64,000 bases of DNA, from assembly GCA_022606425.2 (NCBI GenBank), contig JAHDVF020001552.1, positions 434,001-498,000 of the forward strand, given 5' to 3'. The notes under the pieces were generated by a model, which saw nothing but the letters and a program-made list of their open reading frames with translations, made no database searches and was not told the DNA's origin. Of this stretch, positions 32,780-43,239 are shown one piece after another. Position 1 is the stretch's first letter. Each line of letters opens with the position of its first letter. Position numbers and translations under genes: made by a program. This stretch comes from Lepidostoma basale (lineage: Eukaryota; Arthropoda; Insecta; Trichoptera; Lepidostomatidae).

Positions 32780-33090
32780 ATTTTTAGATCTTGCTTTTAA
32801 TTATGAAAAGTTTCAGGTATTTTTTAAATTGAGTTATAGTGAGACTCCTTGTGTCTCTTGGTAGTTCATTGTAGAGTTTCAGTCCATTGTTCAATATTCT
32901 TGATTGTCCAGTCTTATTTCGTGCATTCGGTAAGTGATATAGGTCACACTTCCTGCTCCAGTGTATGTGTATGTCTGAATTTTTAGTTAATTTGTAGCTG
33001 CAGTCTGTTTTCTCTTCCATGGTCACTCGGTGTACAATTTTCAAGGTCTCAAATTTGGTCAGGTCTGATATGTCCATTTGTTTTGTTTGT
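32780..33090 (-). mobile_element. LINE reverse transcriptase C-terminus
   Basis: Open frame 32784-33077: CDLYHLPNARNKTGQSRIL, GLKLYNELPRDTRSLTITQF, KKYLKLFIIKSKI. It matches the final segment of jockey/CR1-type proteins (LP-x-AR-x-x-x-GQ, LYN-x-LP, F-KK-x-LK). Truncated upstream. Confidence 0.72.
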
Positions 33091-33129
33091 CTGTATGGTT
33101 GGGGTAAGATAGTTAATGTTATAAGCTAC

Positions 33130-33690
33130 TTTTATTATTTTATTTTGTTGTCTTTGGAGTCTGGAGATGTCCTTTTGGTTTTCTGCCCCCCAGAAGGGTC
33201 ATGTATGTCTTATTCTTCTTCCATAGCCCATATCAAGCCTAAGCCTCCAGTATTCTTCGCCTCCAACTCCTCCTGTCCTCCGCTTCGACCCTCCAATCTG
33301 ACACTCGTAACAATCTTGCCCCATCTCTCCCAACTTCATCCTCACATCGCAGCCTTCGTCGTCCAATTGGTCTTCTACCACCTGGGTGCCACACCAGCAA
33401 TCTTTTTGGCCGTCATGACGACATCTGTCATGACGGCATCCTCTGCACGTGACCGGCCCATCTCAGTCTATTCAGTCTGACCTGTGTGGAGAGACTGGGA
33501 GCTTTGTAAATATGGTACAGCTCGTCATTATGCCGTACTCTCCAGCCTTCACCATCATTCACAGGTCCCAAAATTCTGCGCAGCACCCTTCTCTCAAAAG
33601 TAACCAGTCGCTCTGCGGATTTCGCTGTCATTGTCCAGTCATTGTCCAATTTTCGCTGGTCATGTATGTCAGTCGGCGAAAAATAATTTG
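33130..33690 (-). mobile_element. LINE C-terminus, well preserved
   Basis: DNDWTMTAKSAERLVTFERR, VLRRILGPVNDGEGWRVRHN, DELYHIYKAPSLSTQVRLNR, LRWAGHVQRM, then after a 29-bp inverted duplication GVAPRWWKTNWT in another frame. The first part is free of stops. The disruption coincides with the short palindrome at 33409-33437. Confidence 0.82.
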
Positions 33691-33699
33691 TTTACAAGG

Positions 33700-34540
33700 G
33701 GCATAAATAATTGTTATATGGCCATGCTAGGTTTAAAAATAAAAATAAAGGAAATTTAATAAAATGTCTTTCTAAAAGAAATAATATATATTACATGGTT
33801 AAAGTTTATGCTTTGATTGTTAAAACGTTTCCTTCTTTCTGAAAATGAAGTTTTTATTTTCTCGTTTTATGAAATTAATTTAGTTAAAAATATTTTCAGG
33901 AGCAAAATAAATCAAAAAATATCCTTTAAATCAGGTTGTTGTTTCGCTAACGCGAAATATTTATATTAAATTTCTCGCCGTAAATACAATTTTAAATGAG
34001 TGTTTTCCGTCTAGAAAGTTTCCGCAAAAATAGCAGTCAAATATTCGAGTGCCAGGACACACCAAGATATTCTTTCATTTGAAAAATCCGCGCCGTTATG
34101 AATTTTTCGTTATTATGAAAGCTACTTAAAGTATGTGGCGTAATTACAGGTAAGCATTTTAATTTTTCATACTTAAAATTCCAAAGCAGCGCCGTCAGAT
34201 ATTTAATAACAATCAAGACGGTGTTTTTAGAAGCGAATGACAGACATTTCATGGAAGTTATTTCTCATCGCCCCGGATTCTTGAGATGCTTCATAAAAAT
34301 TAATAATCCTAATTATTTATAATTTTGCTCCAGCACAATGTGATTAATAAAGTAATTACAGTAGAGATATAACTTAATATCTCTCATTTATAATAATAAA
34401 AATGGTGCTTTTCACCTTATGGTCGAGTGAATTATTTTTATGTACGAATATAACAAGCCTTTGTTACATACCTATGAGATTTTCATAAAAAAACATTTGC
34501 ATTGATGATAATATTTAATTTATTATTTATAATATACAAT
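33700..34540. other. AT-rich intron, nothing recognised
   Basis: No signature or repeat match found. Confidence 0.5.
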
Positions 34541-34544
34541 TTGT

Positions 34545-34800
34545 TTTTTGAATGTATACAAATACTTGCAGACAAACACTTTCACCAATCATTTCGAAGG
34601 ATTAATTGTATTTCAATAGAGACGACGATGTAAATTTTGTCAGACGCGGTAGTCGTAAGAAGGGCGGAATGGGGAATGTTGTTAAAATAAAGTGATCGCT
34701 AAACCCAACTAATGACAGGTCATAAGTCCTGTAAACGCCTCGACTACCATATTCTGTTTCCAAAAAAAATTACATCGTCGTCTCTATTGAGATACATATA
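34545..34800 (+). mobile_element. MITE-like element (TGTATACAAA family)
   Basis: TTTGAATGTATACAAATACT at the left; inner inverted arms ATTTCAATAGAGACGACGAT and CGTCGTCTCTATTGAGATAC; middle shares GAAGGGCGGAATGGGGAATG with 48960. Confidence 0.72.
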
Positions 34801-34839
34801 TATTTATAATATTTTAAGGTTATTGTTGATATTATCAAA

Positions 34840-34990
34840 CATAAATATGGCGATGCCAGCGAGCCTGGCGAAACCGGTCGCTATTATATAAAATATAGAT
34901 AATTGTGAAATGTACATATGGTATTAAACAAAACATTTGATAATGGCTTAGCAAAGCGAAACAGACGTTTTCATTTGCATTATTTTTTCA
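34840..34990 (+). repeat. Hammerhead-like unit (GAUG class) followed by family 5 half
   Basis: ATGGCGATGCCAGCGAGCC and TGGCGAAACCGGTCGCTATT: AUGGC/GCUAU can pair as stem I, CCAG/CUGG as stem II, ACCGGU then C. The residues between stems I and II are GAUG-C instead of CUGANGA. From 34925 a family 5 half (ATTTGATAATGGCTTAGC) follows. Confidence 0.6.
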
Positions 34991-35109
34991 AAAACAGAAT
35001 TTAACATCATTGTTCAAGAAAAAACAATAATATTATATTATTATTGTGACCGATTACATCATTATCACCGAGATCAAGCGATTATTAGATATTTATCTAA
35101 ACCTTCTTT

Positions 35110-35620
35110 CTATCATATTTTATATTAAAGAAGTGAGTGGTTCTGATGATAATGAAATCTGAATGAGCGACAGCGAGGAACTGTGAAATTAAGATGAGAG
35201 GAATCTTGTAGGACGGTTATGTTGTGATCTCGAATTTGAAATTTGGAGAAAATAGCTGATATTTTTCTGTAGAGTTGTCGAATACTAAGGATTTGATATT
35301 CTTTGAATAACAATGACGAAGGATGCCTAATGTCTTTTTTGGTAATAATACGCAATATATTTTTATGGCACTTAATAAGGGGATCAATTGTAGTTTTTGC
35401 GCAAGCACTCCAGCTCAAGATCCCATAGGTTATCACAGATTGACATAGGGCTAAATAAACATCTTTACACAGCTTAGGGTCTAGAATTTCTCGGAGGCAT
35501 ATAAAAGCATATGATAATTTTCTAACACGTGAGGTGAATGAGGTATAAGTGAATTCCATCCAAGGTTATTGTCCAAAGTAATACCTAGGTATTTTATACT
35601 ATTGACCCGCTACAAAGGAA
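35110..35620 (-). mobile_element. L2/CR1-type LINE, reverse transcriptase C-terminus
   Basis: Open frame 35125-35559: VRKLSYAFICLREILDPKLC, YLALCQSVITYGILSWSACA, IDPLIKCHKNILRIITKKDI and LLFKEYQILSIRQLYRKI. The pattern SVITYG-x-x-W and the K-x-x-N-x-ILRII motif are typical of L2/jockey-like enzymes. Confidence 0.8.
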
Positions 35621-35838
35621 GACGCTGGGACACGAAGTGAGCTGGGTACAATAAAAATTTTCAGAAATTTTGAGGATTTTACCAGCCTCAGGTCGGTTTG
35701 TTTTTGTTAATCCAAAAGTGATATTTTGTTTTAAATATAGTTTTTTTTTATCCAAATCTACATACATAAATAGGATTTAAATTACTTATTGAACGCTACG
35801 GCATTAACACTGGAATTCCATTGTATTATACTTAGAAA

Positions 35839-36097
35839 ATTGGAAAACTTTGTTTAATTCACTATTTAATAAAAAAATATTAAAAAACACGACATGTTTC
35901 GGAGGATACTTCCATCTTTAGGTGTAAAAATATAATAAAAACTCATTGAGTTTTTCTTTGTTTAGTTTTTATTATATATTTACACCTGAAGATTTATTAT
36001 TATTATTTATTATTTTTATTATATATTTATCCTCCGAAACATGTCGTGTTTTTAAATATTTTATATTAAATAGTAGATTAAACAAAGTTTTCCAATT
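35839..36097. repeat. Foldback element with two hammerhead cores, family 7
   Basis: Arms 35839-35905 and 36030-36097 are complementary (ATTGGAAAACTTTGTTTAAT and its match). Both inner ends carry CCTCCGAAACATGTCGTG. The + strand core is complete: ACAC (35982-35985), CUGAAGA (35986-35992), an AT-rich expanded stem II, GAAAC (36036-36040), ACAUGU, C (36045), GUGU pairing with ACAC as stem I. The - strand twin has CUAAAGA. Confidence 0.8.
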
Positions 36098-36594
36098 TCC
36101 AAAGGGTATAAATAGTATTAGCTGTTTATCAAACTTTAATGTTTTGGACCGTTTTAAGAGTTGGAGTAAATATTTGTGTACGATATTGTATCCCGGGACT
36201 AACAAAAGGTATTTAATACGGAATTTCATTTGATCGAACTGCAGATAACCCGCAACGTTTTCCCCACTCAGAAGTCCTTTGAGGTCCTTTATAATCTTAA
36301 AAGGGATTCCGTGTAGTCCTGCCATCCTTAATAACTTCCCGCCGAGTTGAGTTTACCTTCCGAAATGTTTTTCCAATAGTTTGTAGTCTTGAAGGGATCT
36401 GATCAATAGGAGGCCCCTCGCCCTCGCCGCCACTCGCAGCACTCTGAATATTCAGTTTGGAAACAATCCATTCATATTTATAATATTGCAAAGATTATAT
36501 AATATTGTATTCGCTTTTATCATCATTTACTTTTAAATTTAACTTAAATCCTAAATAATAAATAAGATAATAATTAAATAAAAGAAGTGAATGC

Positions 36595-36935
36595 GGTGCG
36601 AATGATGGTGTCATGAACAAAATAATGAAAGGATCATTAAGATGGTTTGGACATATGGAAAGAATGAATGAAGAAAGAATGGTAAAAAAAATTATATGTT
36701 AATGATGTAAATGGAACCAGAAATAGAGGAAGACCGAGGAAAACGTGGCATGATCAAATCAATCAAATATTATGTTTAATGTCGATCATATGAAGAGTCA
36801 TAGTAATCGACGTGCGTCCACGGCACAATCTATGAATGTTAAGAAAGTGATTGAAGTATGTAAGGAAAGAATGTTGTGGCAGTTAATTATTTCTGCCTAT
36901 CCCTTCGGAGAGACGGTGTGATGACGTGTGTTAGT
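36595..36935 (+). mobile_element. TAAC-family RTE-like LINE 3' end, + orientation
   Basis: Frames read KKLYVNDVNGTRNRGRPRKT, WHDQINQI, and end TTCTGCCTATCCCTTCGG, AGAGACGGTGTGATG, GTTAGTTAAAT. Several frameshifts. Confidence 0.8.
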
Positions 36936-36949
36936 TAAATTTGAAATAT

Positions 36950-37168
36950 ATGGCCTTCGCGCCAGAGTAGCAATAGCTATTACTTCCACACGGATGGTCC
37001 TGGGTTTGATATCCGGCGATAGCAGTGTGATTTTCACACTATCGATCTGTGAATATGACAATAAAATGACGATAGATTTACTACCTTTCACATATCAAAG
37101 GAATATATGATAGCTAAAAAGAAGTTGTATACAGTAATTGGGTTAAAATGAAATTGTTTGTATACAAA
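36950..37168 (+). mobile_element. tRNA-derived SINE, decayed head
   Basis: CCTTCGCGCCAGAGTAGCAA, B-box region GGGTTTGATATCCGGCGAT, body AATAAAATGACGATAGATT and tail ACAGTAATTGGGTTAAAATG. A second partial copy follows directly. Confidence 0.78.
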
Positions 37169-37171
37169 AAA

Positions 37172-37290
37172 ATCGGTGGCCTTCGTCGCAGAGTGGCAAC
37201 TGCCACACCGAATGTCCCGTATTCGATTCCCGGTGATGACAGTGAAATTTTCACACTGTTATTAGTCTCATGTAGGTTTTATAATAACAA
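37172..37290 (+). mobile_element. Tandem partial SINE
   Basis: GTGGCCTTCGTCGCAGAGTG, TATTCGATTCCCGGTGAT, CAGTGAAATTTTCACACTG. Head only. Confidence 0.75.
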
Positions 37291-37916
37291 ACATGTGTTT
37301 CTAGTGATAAAGTAATTTAGACATTGGTACATTCTGATATAACTTAATTATAAATTAATTTATAAGGCAATATATTTAAAAAGGTTTTAAATAATTATTA
37401 TAGAGGTTTAAAAGGGCATTATAAAACGGAATAACGGACTCAAGAATCATTCTTCGGTTAATATCCTAATTCTCTTTAAAGATGAGACTGGTTTAGATTA
37501 TTTATTGGGGGAGTTCTGCGGAGACTATAAATTATTCAAGACCGAAAACGCAACCGGATGTGACGGTGACAGCGGAAGTGGCTCAGGTGAGCACAATGGC
37601 GAAACGGAAATAACTCTAAACTTGTTCACAACGCAGGTACCCGTTAACTGGTACTTGCGTCGGTAAATCACACGTAAATTTACTTGCGCTAATGTAAAAC
37701 GTTGTATATGCAGAATTGTTATTATTGTAGATGCTTTTCAGAATTTTTTTTCTTTCTAATTTGTATTAAGATTTTACTAGCACACATATAAACAATAAAT
37801 ACATATCTTCTTTGTTCGCCATACTTTGTGTTGTATTGTACAAAGATGTTTTATATTTTTCTTTTTCATACACAATACTTTGTTTACAACAGAAACATTT
37901 AAACAAATTAAAATTA

Positions 37917-37962
37917 AATATCAAACATGTTTCGGACTACCCAGTCCTTCCTCAGTGATATT
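37917..37962 (-). ncRNA. Complete type I hammerhead ribozyme candidate, family 1
   Basis: Read on the - strand: stem I strand AAUAUCA, core CUGAGGA, A, stem II GGAC/GUCC with a 6-nt loop, GAAA, palindrome ACAUGU, U at the cleavage position, and stem I strand UGAUAUU, which pairs perfectly with AAUAUCA (7 bp). Every invariant base is present. Stem III can only form between two ribozymes because ACAUGU is self-complementary, as in dimeric hammerheads. The surrounding family 1 body runs to about 38045, where a LINE copy begins. This is the best candidate in the window. Confidence 0.85.
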
Positions 37963-38039
37963 ATATAGTTGAAATATTATAAAATTGTTTACAAATATGG
38001 TCAGTTTTGACAGATATTATAAAGATTTATTTTGGAACG

Positions 38040-38525
38040 TTTCCTTCTTCTTAAAGTGCCCTGTCAGGTCCCCCCGACGTTGGTGATCACTCTGGTAAAC
38101 TCTTCCCTATCCTGCGCTGTCCGGAATAGCTCCTCCACAGTTGTGATTCCCGTCCATTCCCTCACATTGCGCAGCCAGGATATCTGCCTTCTCCCTGCCC
38201 CCCTGCGGCCCTCTATTTTTCCCTTCAATATTAGATGCAGCAGGCGATACTTTTCTCCTCGCAGAACGTGACCCAGATATGCAATCTTGCGGACTTTGAT
38301 TAATGTCAGCAGCTCTCTATTTACTCTTGCACGATTCAGGACTTCTGTGTTCGTCACTCTGTGTGTCCATGGGATCCTGAACATTCTTCGGTGAAGCCAC
38401 ATTTCAAATGCCTCTAACCGGTTCATTGTATTTACTTTTAATGTCCATGTCTCACACCCATATAACAGAACAGACCACACATAACACTTTAACATCCTCT
38501 GTCTTAGTTTTAAGTTGACAACGTT
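38040..38525 (-). mobile_element. RTE-like LINE, longest copy of its family
   Basis: Open frame 38064-38495 of 143 residues: MLKCYVWSVLLYGCETWTLK, RLEAFEMWLHRRMFRIPWTH, RVTNTEVLNRARVNRELLTL, KIAYLGHVLRGEKYRLLHLI, LKGKIEGRRGAGRRQISWLR, ELFRTAQDREEFTRVITNV. Family also at 5895/6576, 19700 and 59390. It separates two inverted pieces of family 1 (GGAACGTT left, AACGTTCC right). Confidence 0.85.
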
Positions 38526-38529
38526 TTAA

Positions 38530-38625
38530 CGTTCCAAAATAATTTTTAATAATTACCATAAAATGTAATTAAACTTTTGGAAAACGGACGTTTTTAATTG
38601 TATTAATTGACAAAAGGTTTTTTTT
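38530..38625 (+). repeat. Fragments of family 1 and family 5 repeats
   Basis: AACGTTCCAAAATAATTTTT (family 1 start) then CCATAAAATGTAATTAAACT and GGAAAACGGACGTTTTTAAT (family 5 end). Confidence 0.5.
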
Positions 38626-39334
38626 CTTGACGCATATTAATTGCACGTTGAAGTTTCTCAAGATACAACAGCGTTACGTTCCTTTTTCTCTATTTTTCCC
38701 TTTATGGTGTGATGGTTACTTAGTTAGTTAGTTATGAAAATAGTGTTATTAAATTTTTTCCTGAAAAATATTTCCTAAAATTGTAAATAGATAATAATAA
38801 TAATTATTATGTAACTACTCATTCACTTTCTCATCTGTTGACTGTGTTTCCTACTATAGAAAATAACTTCAAAAACTTCATGAATTGTAGTTAGTAGCAA
38901 CTGCTACTTAAATACCAACGTTCATATTTAAATACAAAACGATTTATTCAGTAATCCCCCCGCCTAAGGGCTGGTATTTTCCCGGTTTTTCACCCCGAGC
39001 GCGTGTTGTAATTCCTCCCTCGCAACCCTTATTTATAATGCAACACGTACAAGGGAAGAGTGTTGCCAAAAGGGAACATTAAAAAACCGGCCACGTATGA
39101 TGAGTGGCAAAAAAAACACTTTCAATAAGATTTAATGCCCGCTCCCCCGCCCAAACTACATCGGGTACAAATGTTTAAAGATATTTCAGAAGCTAGTACC
39201 CGGTCCAATTGTTTAAAGCTCTGAACATTTTTAGAATATTTGACTTAATTTATAATACTTTGTATCAAGCACTTAATAATATGGCATTGTTTAAAATAAT
39301 TTTAAACATTTGTGTAATTTGTTTTTATATCGCT

Positions 39335-39450
39335 TTTTTTAAGAACCAACCGATTTCGCTCCCGTCGCAGCTTTGTCAGGGTAGTCTGTTTTGTTACATT
39401 AACGAAGCTCCGTTAAGATTGAAACCGGTTAGCTTCAAAAAACAATTAAA
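39335..39450. repeat. Inverted pair of family 3 hammerhead units, decayed
   Basis: Left, - strand: CUGACAA (G8 changed), GCUGC/..GGGAGC, GAAAU, UCGGUU at 39349-39379. Right, + strand: AACGAAGCTCCGTTAAGATT then GAAACCGGTTAGCTTC. Neither core is complete. Confidence 0.65.
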
Positions 39451-39677
39451 GAGTTTTTTAAAAATATGATATAAGAGAAACATATTTCGCCTTGTAAGGG
39501 CATTCAAAAATCTCATTATATAATACGAGTATTGTATCATAAAGAAGAACGTGATTCCAATATTATGACATTTTATAAAACTTCAAAAAAATTGGCTTTT
39601 TCTTTATGCATACATTAGGTATTGCATTATTCTTCAATCAATACGAGTACAAAAGAAAAATATGCTCCATCATTGAT

Positions 39678-39785
39678 AATAATAATAATAATAATAAATT
39701 GGATAATTTATAAAGCGCCATTTTTATGAATTGCTCATCTCAAGGGCACTGTAGAAGATGCTCCGTTTTATCAGGCTGTAACTCT
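39678..39785 (-). mobile_element. CR1-like LINE 3' end with TAA repeats
   Basis: A TAA run at 39679-39698 is followed by TTATAAAGCGCCATTTTTAT and CTCAAGGGCACTGTAGAAG, the complement of the end of the 45520-46043 copy. Confidence 0.6.
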
Positions 39786-40117
39786 TAATGTTTTGGCATA
39801 TAGTAAAAGTTCACAAATTATTTCCAAGAATTTGGGCGTTCCCTCATAAATCATCCTGTTGCACTTCACACAATTCACTGGACACTCGGACACACATGTG
39901 GCAACCATCTTTGAGGTCTCGACTCGGAAATAGCCGTTTAGAGACGTTTACACGATGCACTTTATATTAAAAACTTTCACGTATTTCAACTTAATTTTTT
40001 CTTTTCACTGAAACTATACGTAAATAATTAATTTAGATAGATAGTTCAGTAGTTTCATTAAAATTAGCTAGTGTTTCAATCTTAACAATTAAAAATCTTT
40101 TCACGGCCACAAAAGGG

Positions 40118-40165
40118 GGCGGTATGGCAGTTAGAGCTCTTACCACTGTGCCACGAAGATCATTG
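40118..40165 (-). mobile_element. SINE head fragment
   Basis: GGCGGTATGGCAGTTAGAGC and TGTGCCACGAAGATC, complement of the tRNA-like head. Confidence 0.6.
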
Positions 40166-40334
40166 TGTTATCTAGAAGTGAACGAGAAAAATTAGCTCGG
40201 AGACCTAATTTTTCTGAGAGTAGAGAGTATTGTAAAAGTTGTATAAGGGGATGTTTTGTGGATATTTTGTGAACATTTCTAACATTTGACACTCTTGGAT
40301 ATGAAGAAAATACTATCTTTTAATAGCCATATTT

Positions 40335-40660
40335 TCTTATTCTTCTTCTCGGCGCTAGATCCCGGTGTGGGACTTGGCCTCTTCCACAACACCTCCACTG
40401 GCTCCTGTCCTTGGTCATCTATTGTATATCCAGTCTCCAGATCTTTCCAATTTCTCCCAGTCCTCTTCAACGCAGTCGGCCCATGGTCTTGTTTAATCCC
40501 GTGTCTCTTTTTTATATTTTGTTTTTGGAATATTTTAAGTGTGTTTTTTAATGTCATCTGCATGTATGGCGGGACATAAAGGAAAATATGAATAGATTCA
40601 ATGTGGCCTAGTCTCTCTTGATTTCTTAAATATATTTTTTCTAACGTAAGTCCCATATGG
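40335..40660 (-). mobile_element. LINE 3' end
   Basis: Reads KKRHGIKQDHGPTALKRTGR, NWKDLETGYTIDD, EVLWKRPSPTPGSSAEKK: a LINE tail similar to other copies that end just before an AGAAGAAGAA run. Confidence 0.55.
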
Positions 40661-40886
40661 AGGAGAGACTGGTCTAGGGATTGAATGAGCGAAACTCATG
40701 AAAGGCGTCGTTCTCCAATAACAGATTCTCTATGTCCTATGGTCTGCCTCTTGGTCTCTTTCGCACGGCACTCATCTGGACATGATTATTGGTGCCCTAC
40801 TCTCTGGCATTCTTTCTATACTCATAAACATATAATAAAAATGACCTAGGATACGAGAATAGTCGTATACACATAATAATCATAGA

Positions 40887-41138
40887 CGACCCTCGTGGCC
40901 GAGTGGCAAGTGCTTTGACTGCCAACCCGAAGGTCCCGGGTTCGATTTCCGATAATGGCAGTGTGATTGGTACACGGTCTTTGGTGTGGTGCGGAATTCA
41001 CTTGACAGTAAAATGGCGATAAATAAGCTACCTATCACGTGTCACGAGAAACAATATGATAGCTATATACCCTTTCAATCGATTTGGCTCGCGCTGTAAT
41101 GATGTAAAGAGCGATTCAACAAAATAATAATAATAAAA
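40887..41138 (+). mobile_element. tRNA-derived SINE, second tail type, AAT-tailed
   Basis: A box TGGCCGAGTGG, B box GGTTCGATTTC, body GACAGTAAAATGGCGATAAA, then tail TCGATTTGGCTCGCGCTGTA, ATGATGTAAAGAGCGATTCA and AATAATAATAATA. Confidence 0.83.
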
Positions 41139-41139
41139 T

Positions 41140-41735
41140 ACGTCACTCTCTTAAAATTCAATAAAACATTCAACAAAATGTACATTTCCTTACCTCGACA
41201 TTTCAATCTAAAAATGAATATGAAATTGTAAACATTCATATAGATTTGGTTATCTCGAAAATTCTTCAGCGCTAAATATCACACATTATTAAAAAAAATT
41301 GTCATATTCTATATAACAGACAAGTAGTTAATTACAGATAAAAAGAACTCACAATGCCTACTTTGAATATTCTGGTAATTTTGTTATTCTCGATTTACAT
41401 TTCTATGAAATTCTTTTCGTTTTTGTTAATATGGTGGAAACTTCCCCTCCAGATTCAAATTGGGGAAGTTTTAAATCCAAAAGTTTGTCTTACAAGAAGA
41501 AATTCAACAAACAATTTCTCGAGCAAACTGAGAGCTTAATATTATGATAATGTATTTTTTTTTACTTTTTTGCATCTAATTTTGAAAATCAACTAGCAAA
41601 CGTTTCTCATTTTAAAAGATGTGTGCCTGGTTATAAAATACATTTCCAAAGATCACATTTTCGCTTTGAAAAAGGTTTGTGAAATCATGTTTTTTTTAAC
41701 AGATATTTTTTTATACAATAATTATCACGAATAAA
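41140..41735. other. AT-rich intron, nothing recognised
   Basis: No signature found. Confidence 0.5.
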
Positions 41736-41737
41736 AA

Positions 41738-41905
41738 CGTCTGTTTTCTACAAGTTTTATTATATTTTATGTAAATGTCATGTTTCGGCTGTATAAGGCA
41801 TTAGACAGGCTGACATTTGATAATGCCAGGCGAAACATGTCATTTACATAAACTGTAATAAAACTTCTGTAAAACAGACATTTTCATTAGTATTACTTAT
41901 TTAAT
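41738..41905. repeat. Inverted-repeat element, family 5, symmetrical copy
   Basis: Left arm CGTCTGTTTTCTACAAGTTT, TATGTAAATGTCATGTTTCG; right arm CGAAACATGTCATTTACATA, AACTTCTGTAAAACAGACAT. Centre TTTGATAATGCCAGG. Arms about 55 bp. Confidence 0.75.
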
Positions 41906-41989
41906 ATGGATTTTTCCATCATTTTTCAAGAAACAATTAGTATTTTTACAATATTTTTACACCGAACATTTAAATACGCAATTTGTAAA

Positions 41990-42155
41990 AAATAGGAAGA
42001 CCGAAGAAATCATGACACGACTATATTAATCAAATATAAAATGTCGGCCACGTGATAAGATCGAGAAATCGACGGGCTTACATGACACAGTGTATGAATG
42101 TTGAGGAAGCAAGATTATTTCAGAAAATTAAACAATGTGGAGTTTCATTTTTCTC
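41990..42155 (+). mobile_element. Degenerate TAAC-family LINE fragment
   Basis: GGAAGACCGAAGAAATCATG, ATGTCGGCCACGTGATAAG, GTATGAATGTTGAGGAAGC. Corresponds to GRPRKTW to MNVEEAR. Confidence 0.65.
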
Positions 42156-42308
42156 CATACCCCTTTTTTTTAGTTTATTCTGTTATTTATGTCAATAAGT
42201 CCATTTTGGGATATAGTTCTTTAAAAAAATAATGTTGTTATTTAAAATTTCATGGTAGGAGTTCATTGTAAATAATGAAAATATTTTTTTTGTAAAAAAT
42301 TTTTTTTA

Positions 42309-42407
42309 GATGTATATTTAGTTAAAATACACTGATGTTTGTGTAGTTACGAGCTGCCGTAACCGGTCAAAGACATAAACAGTAGTGGATTTTAACTAAA
42401 TATACAT
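42309..42407. repeat. Inverted-repeat element with hammerhead-like head (GAUG class)
   Basis: Arms 42309-42344 and 42372-42407 (GATGTATATTTAGTTAAAAT and complement) bound AGTTACGAGCTGCCGTAACC, GGTC. The half at 3290 is a relative. Confidence 0.68.
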
Positions 42408-42409
42408 TT

Positions 42410-43235
42410 TAAAAAAAAATCACTTTATACAGTTATTTAAATTCAAAAATAATTTATCCAAAGGGAAATTTAATTTAAGGGTTAGACCTAGTCAGGATTT
42501 TCAAAAAATCGTTTTTTTTTTGCATTTTCTATTTTTGGAAGTCAAGTCAAGTAAATCCAATGGCCCACAATGCAGGACCGTAGTACCCCTAACTAGGCAT
42601 AACCCCTTCAATACTAGAACAAGATGTATAATACTTTTGTAGATTGTTATTTTATGTTTTATCTGTAGTTTTAAATCACTACTCAAGAAATAAAAAATTA
42701 AGATTAAAACTATCTGGGTACATTGAATTTTTCTAATCATAAATATGATGTTTCTCCTTTCTATTGAATTTTGAAGAGGGATTTTCATTTTAAAAGACAC
42801 AAGTGTTTGTTTTGTTCTCATTAAGGGTGCGAAATGGGAAGTTAATGAAGAGACAACGCAACATGATACCATTTTAATATGTTTGTCATCTCATCTCACA
42901 TGAAAGTGTAACAAGCGATATTAAATGATGGAACGGGGAATACGATGTTTGTTATTGCGATGTTCAAGTATAAATGATATCGCCGGGCCACATCTGCCGC
43001 CCGTGACACGTTAGCGCACTCCCAGCTGAACATTACAGGAGTGAATTTCAATTTCCGGAATATGGGAAATTTTTCATTACACCTCCCTCCTTTATTTGGC
43101 CCTCCCCGCGTTCCCTGCTGATGCCGGTTCTTTGTCGCTCGATACAGGAATCAAAGATTTATTCACTCACCCAGCTATTCGAAATGACACAATTGACATC
43201 TGGTTGCAAAGTAATATATTTGAATTTTTTCGCTT
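42410..43235. other. Intron sequence with a GC-richer block
   Basis: 42960-43120 (ATCGCCGGGCCACATCTGCC, GCCCGTGACACGTTAGCGC) is GC-richer and unique here. No coding signature. The rest is AT-rich. Confidence 0.4.
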
Positions 43236-43239
43236 TGTA

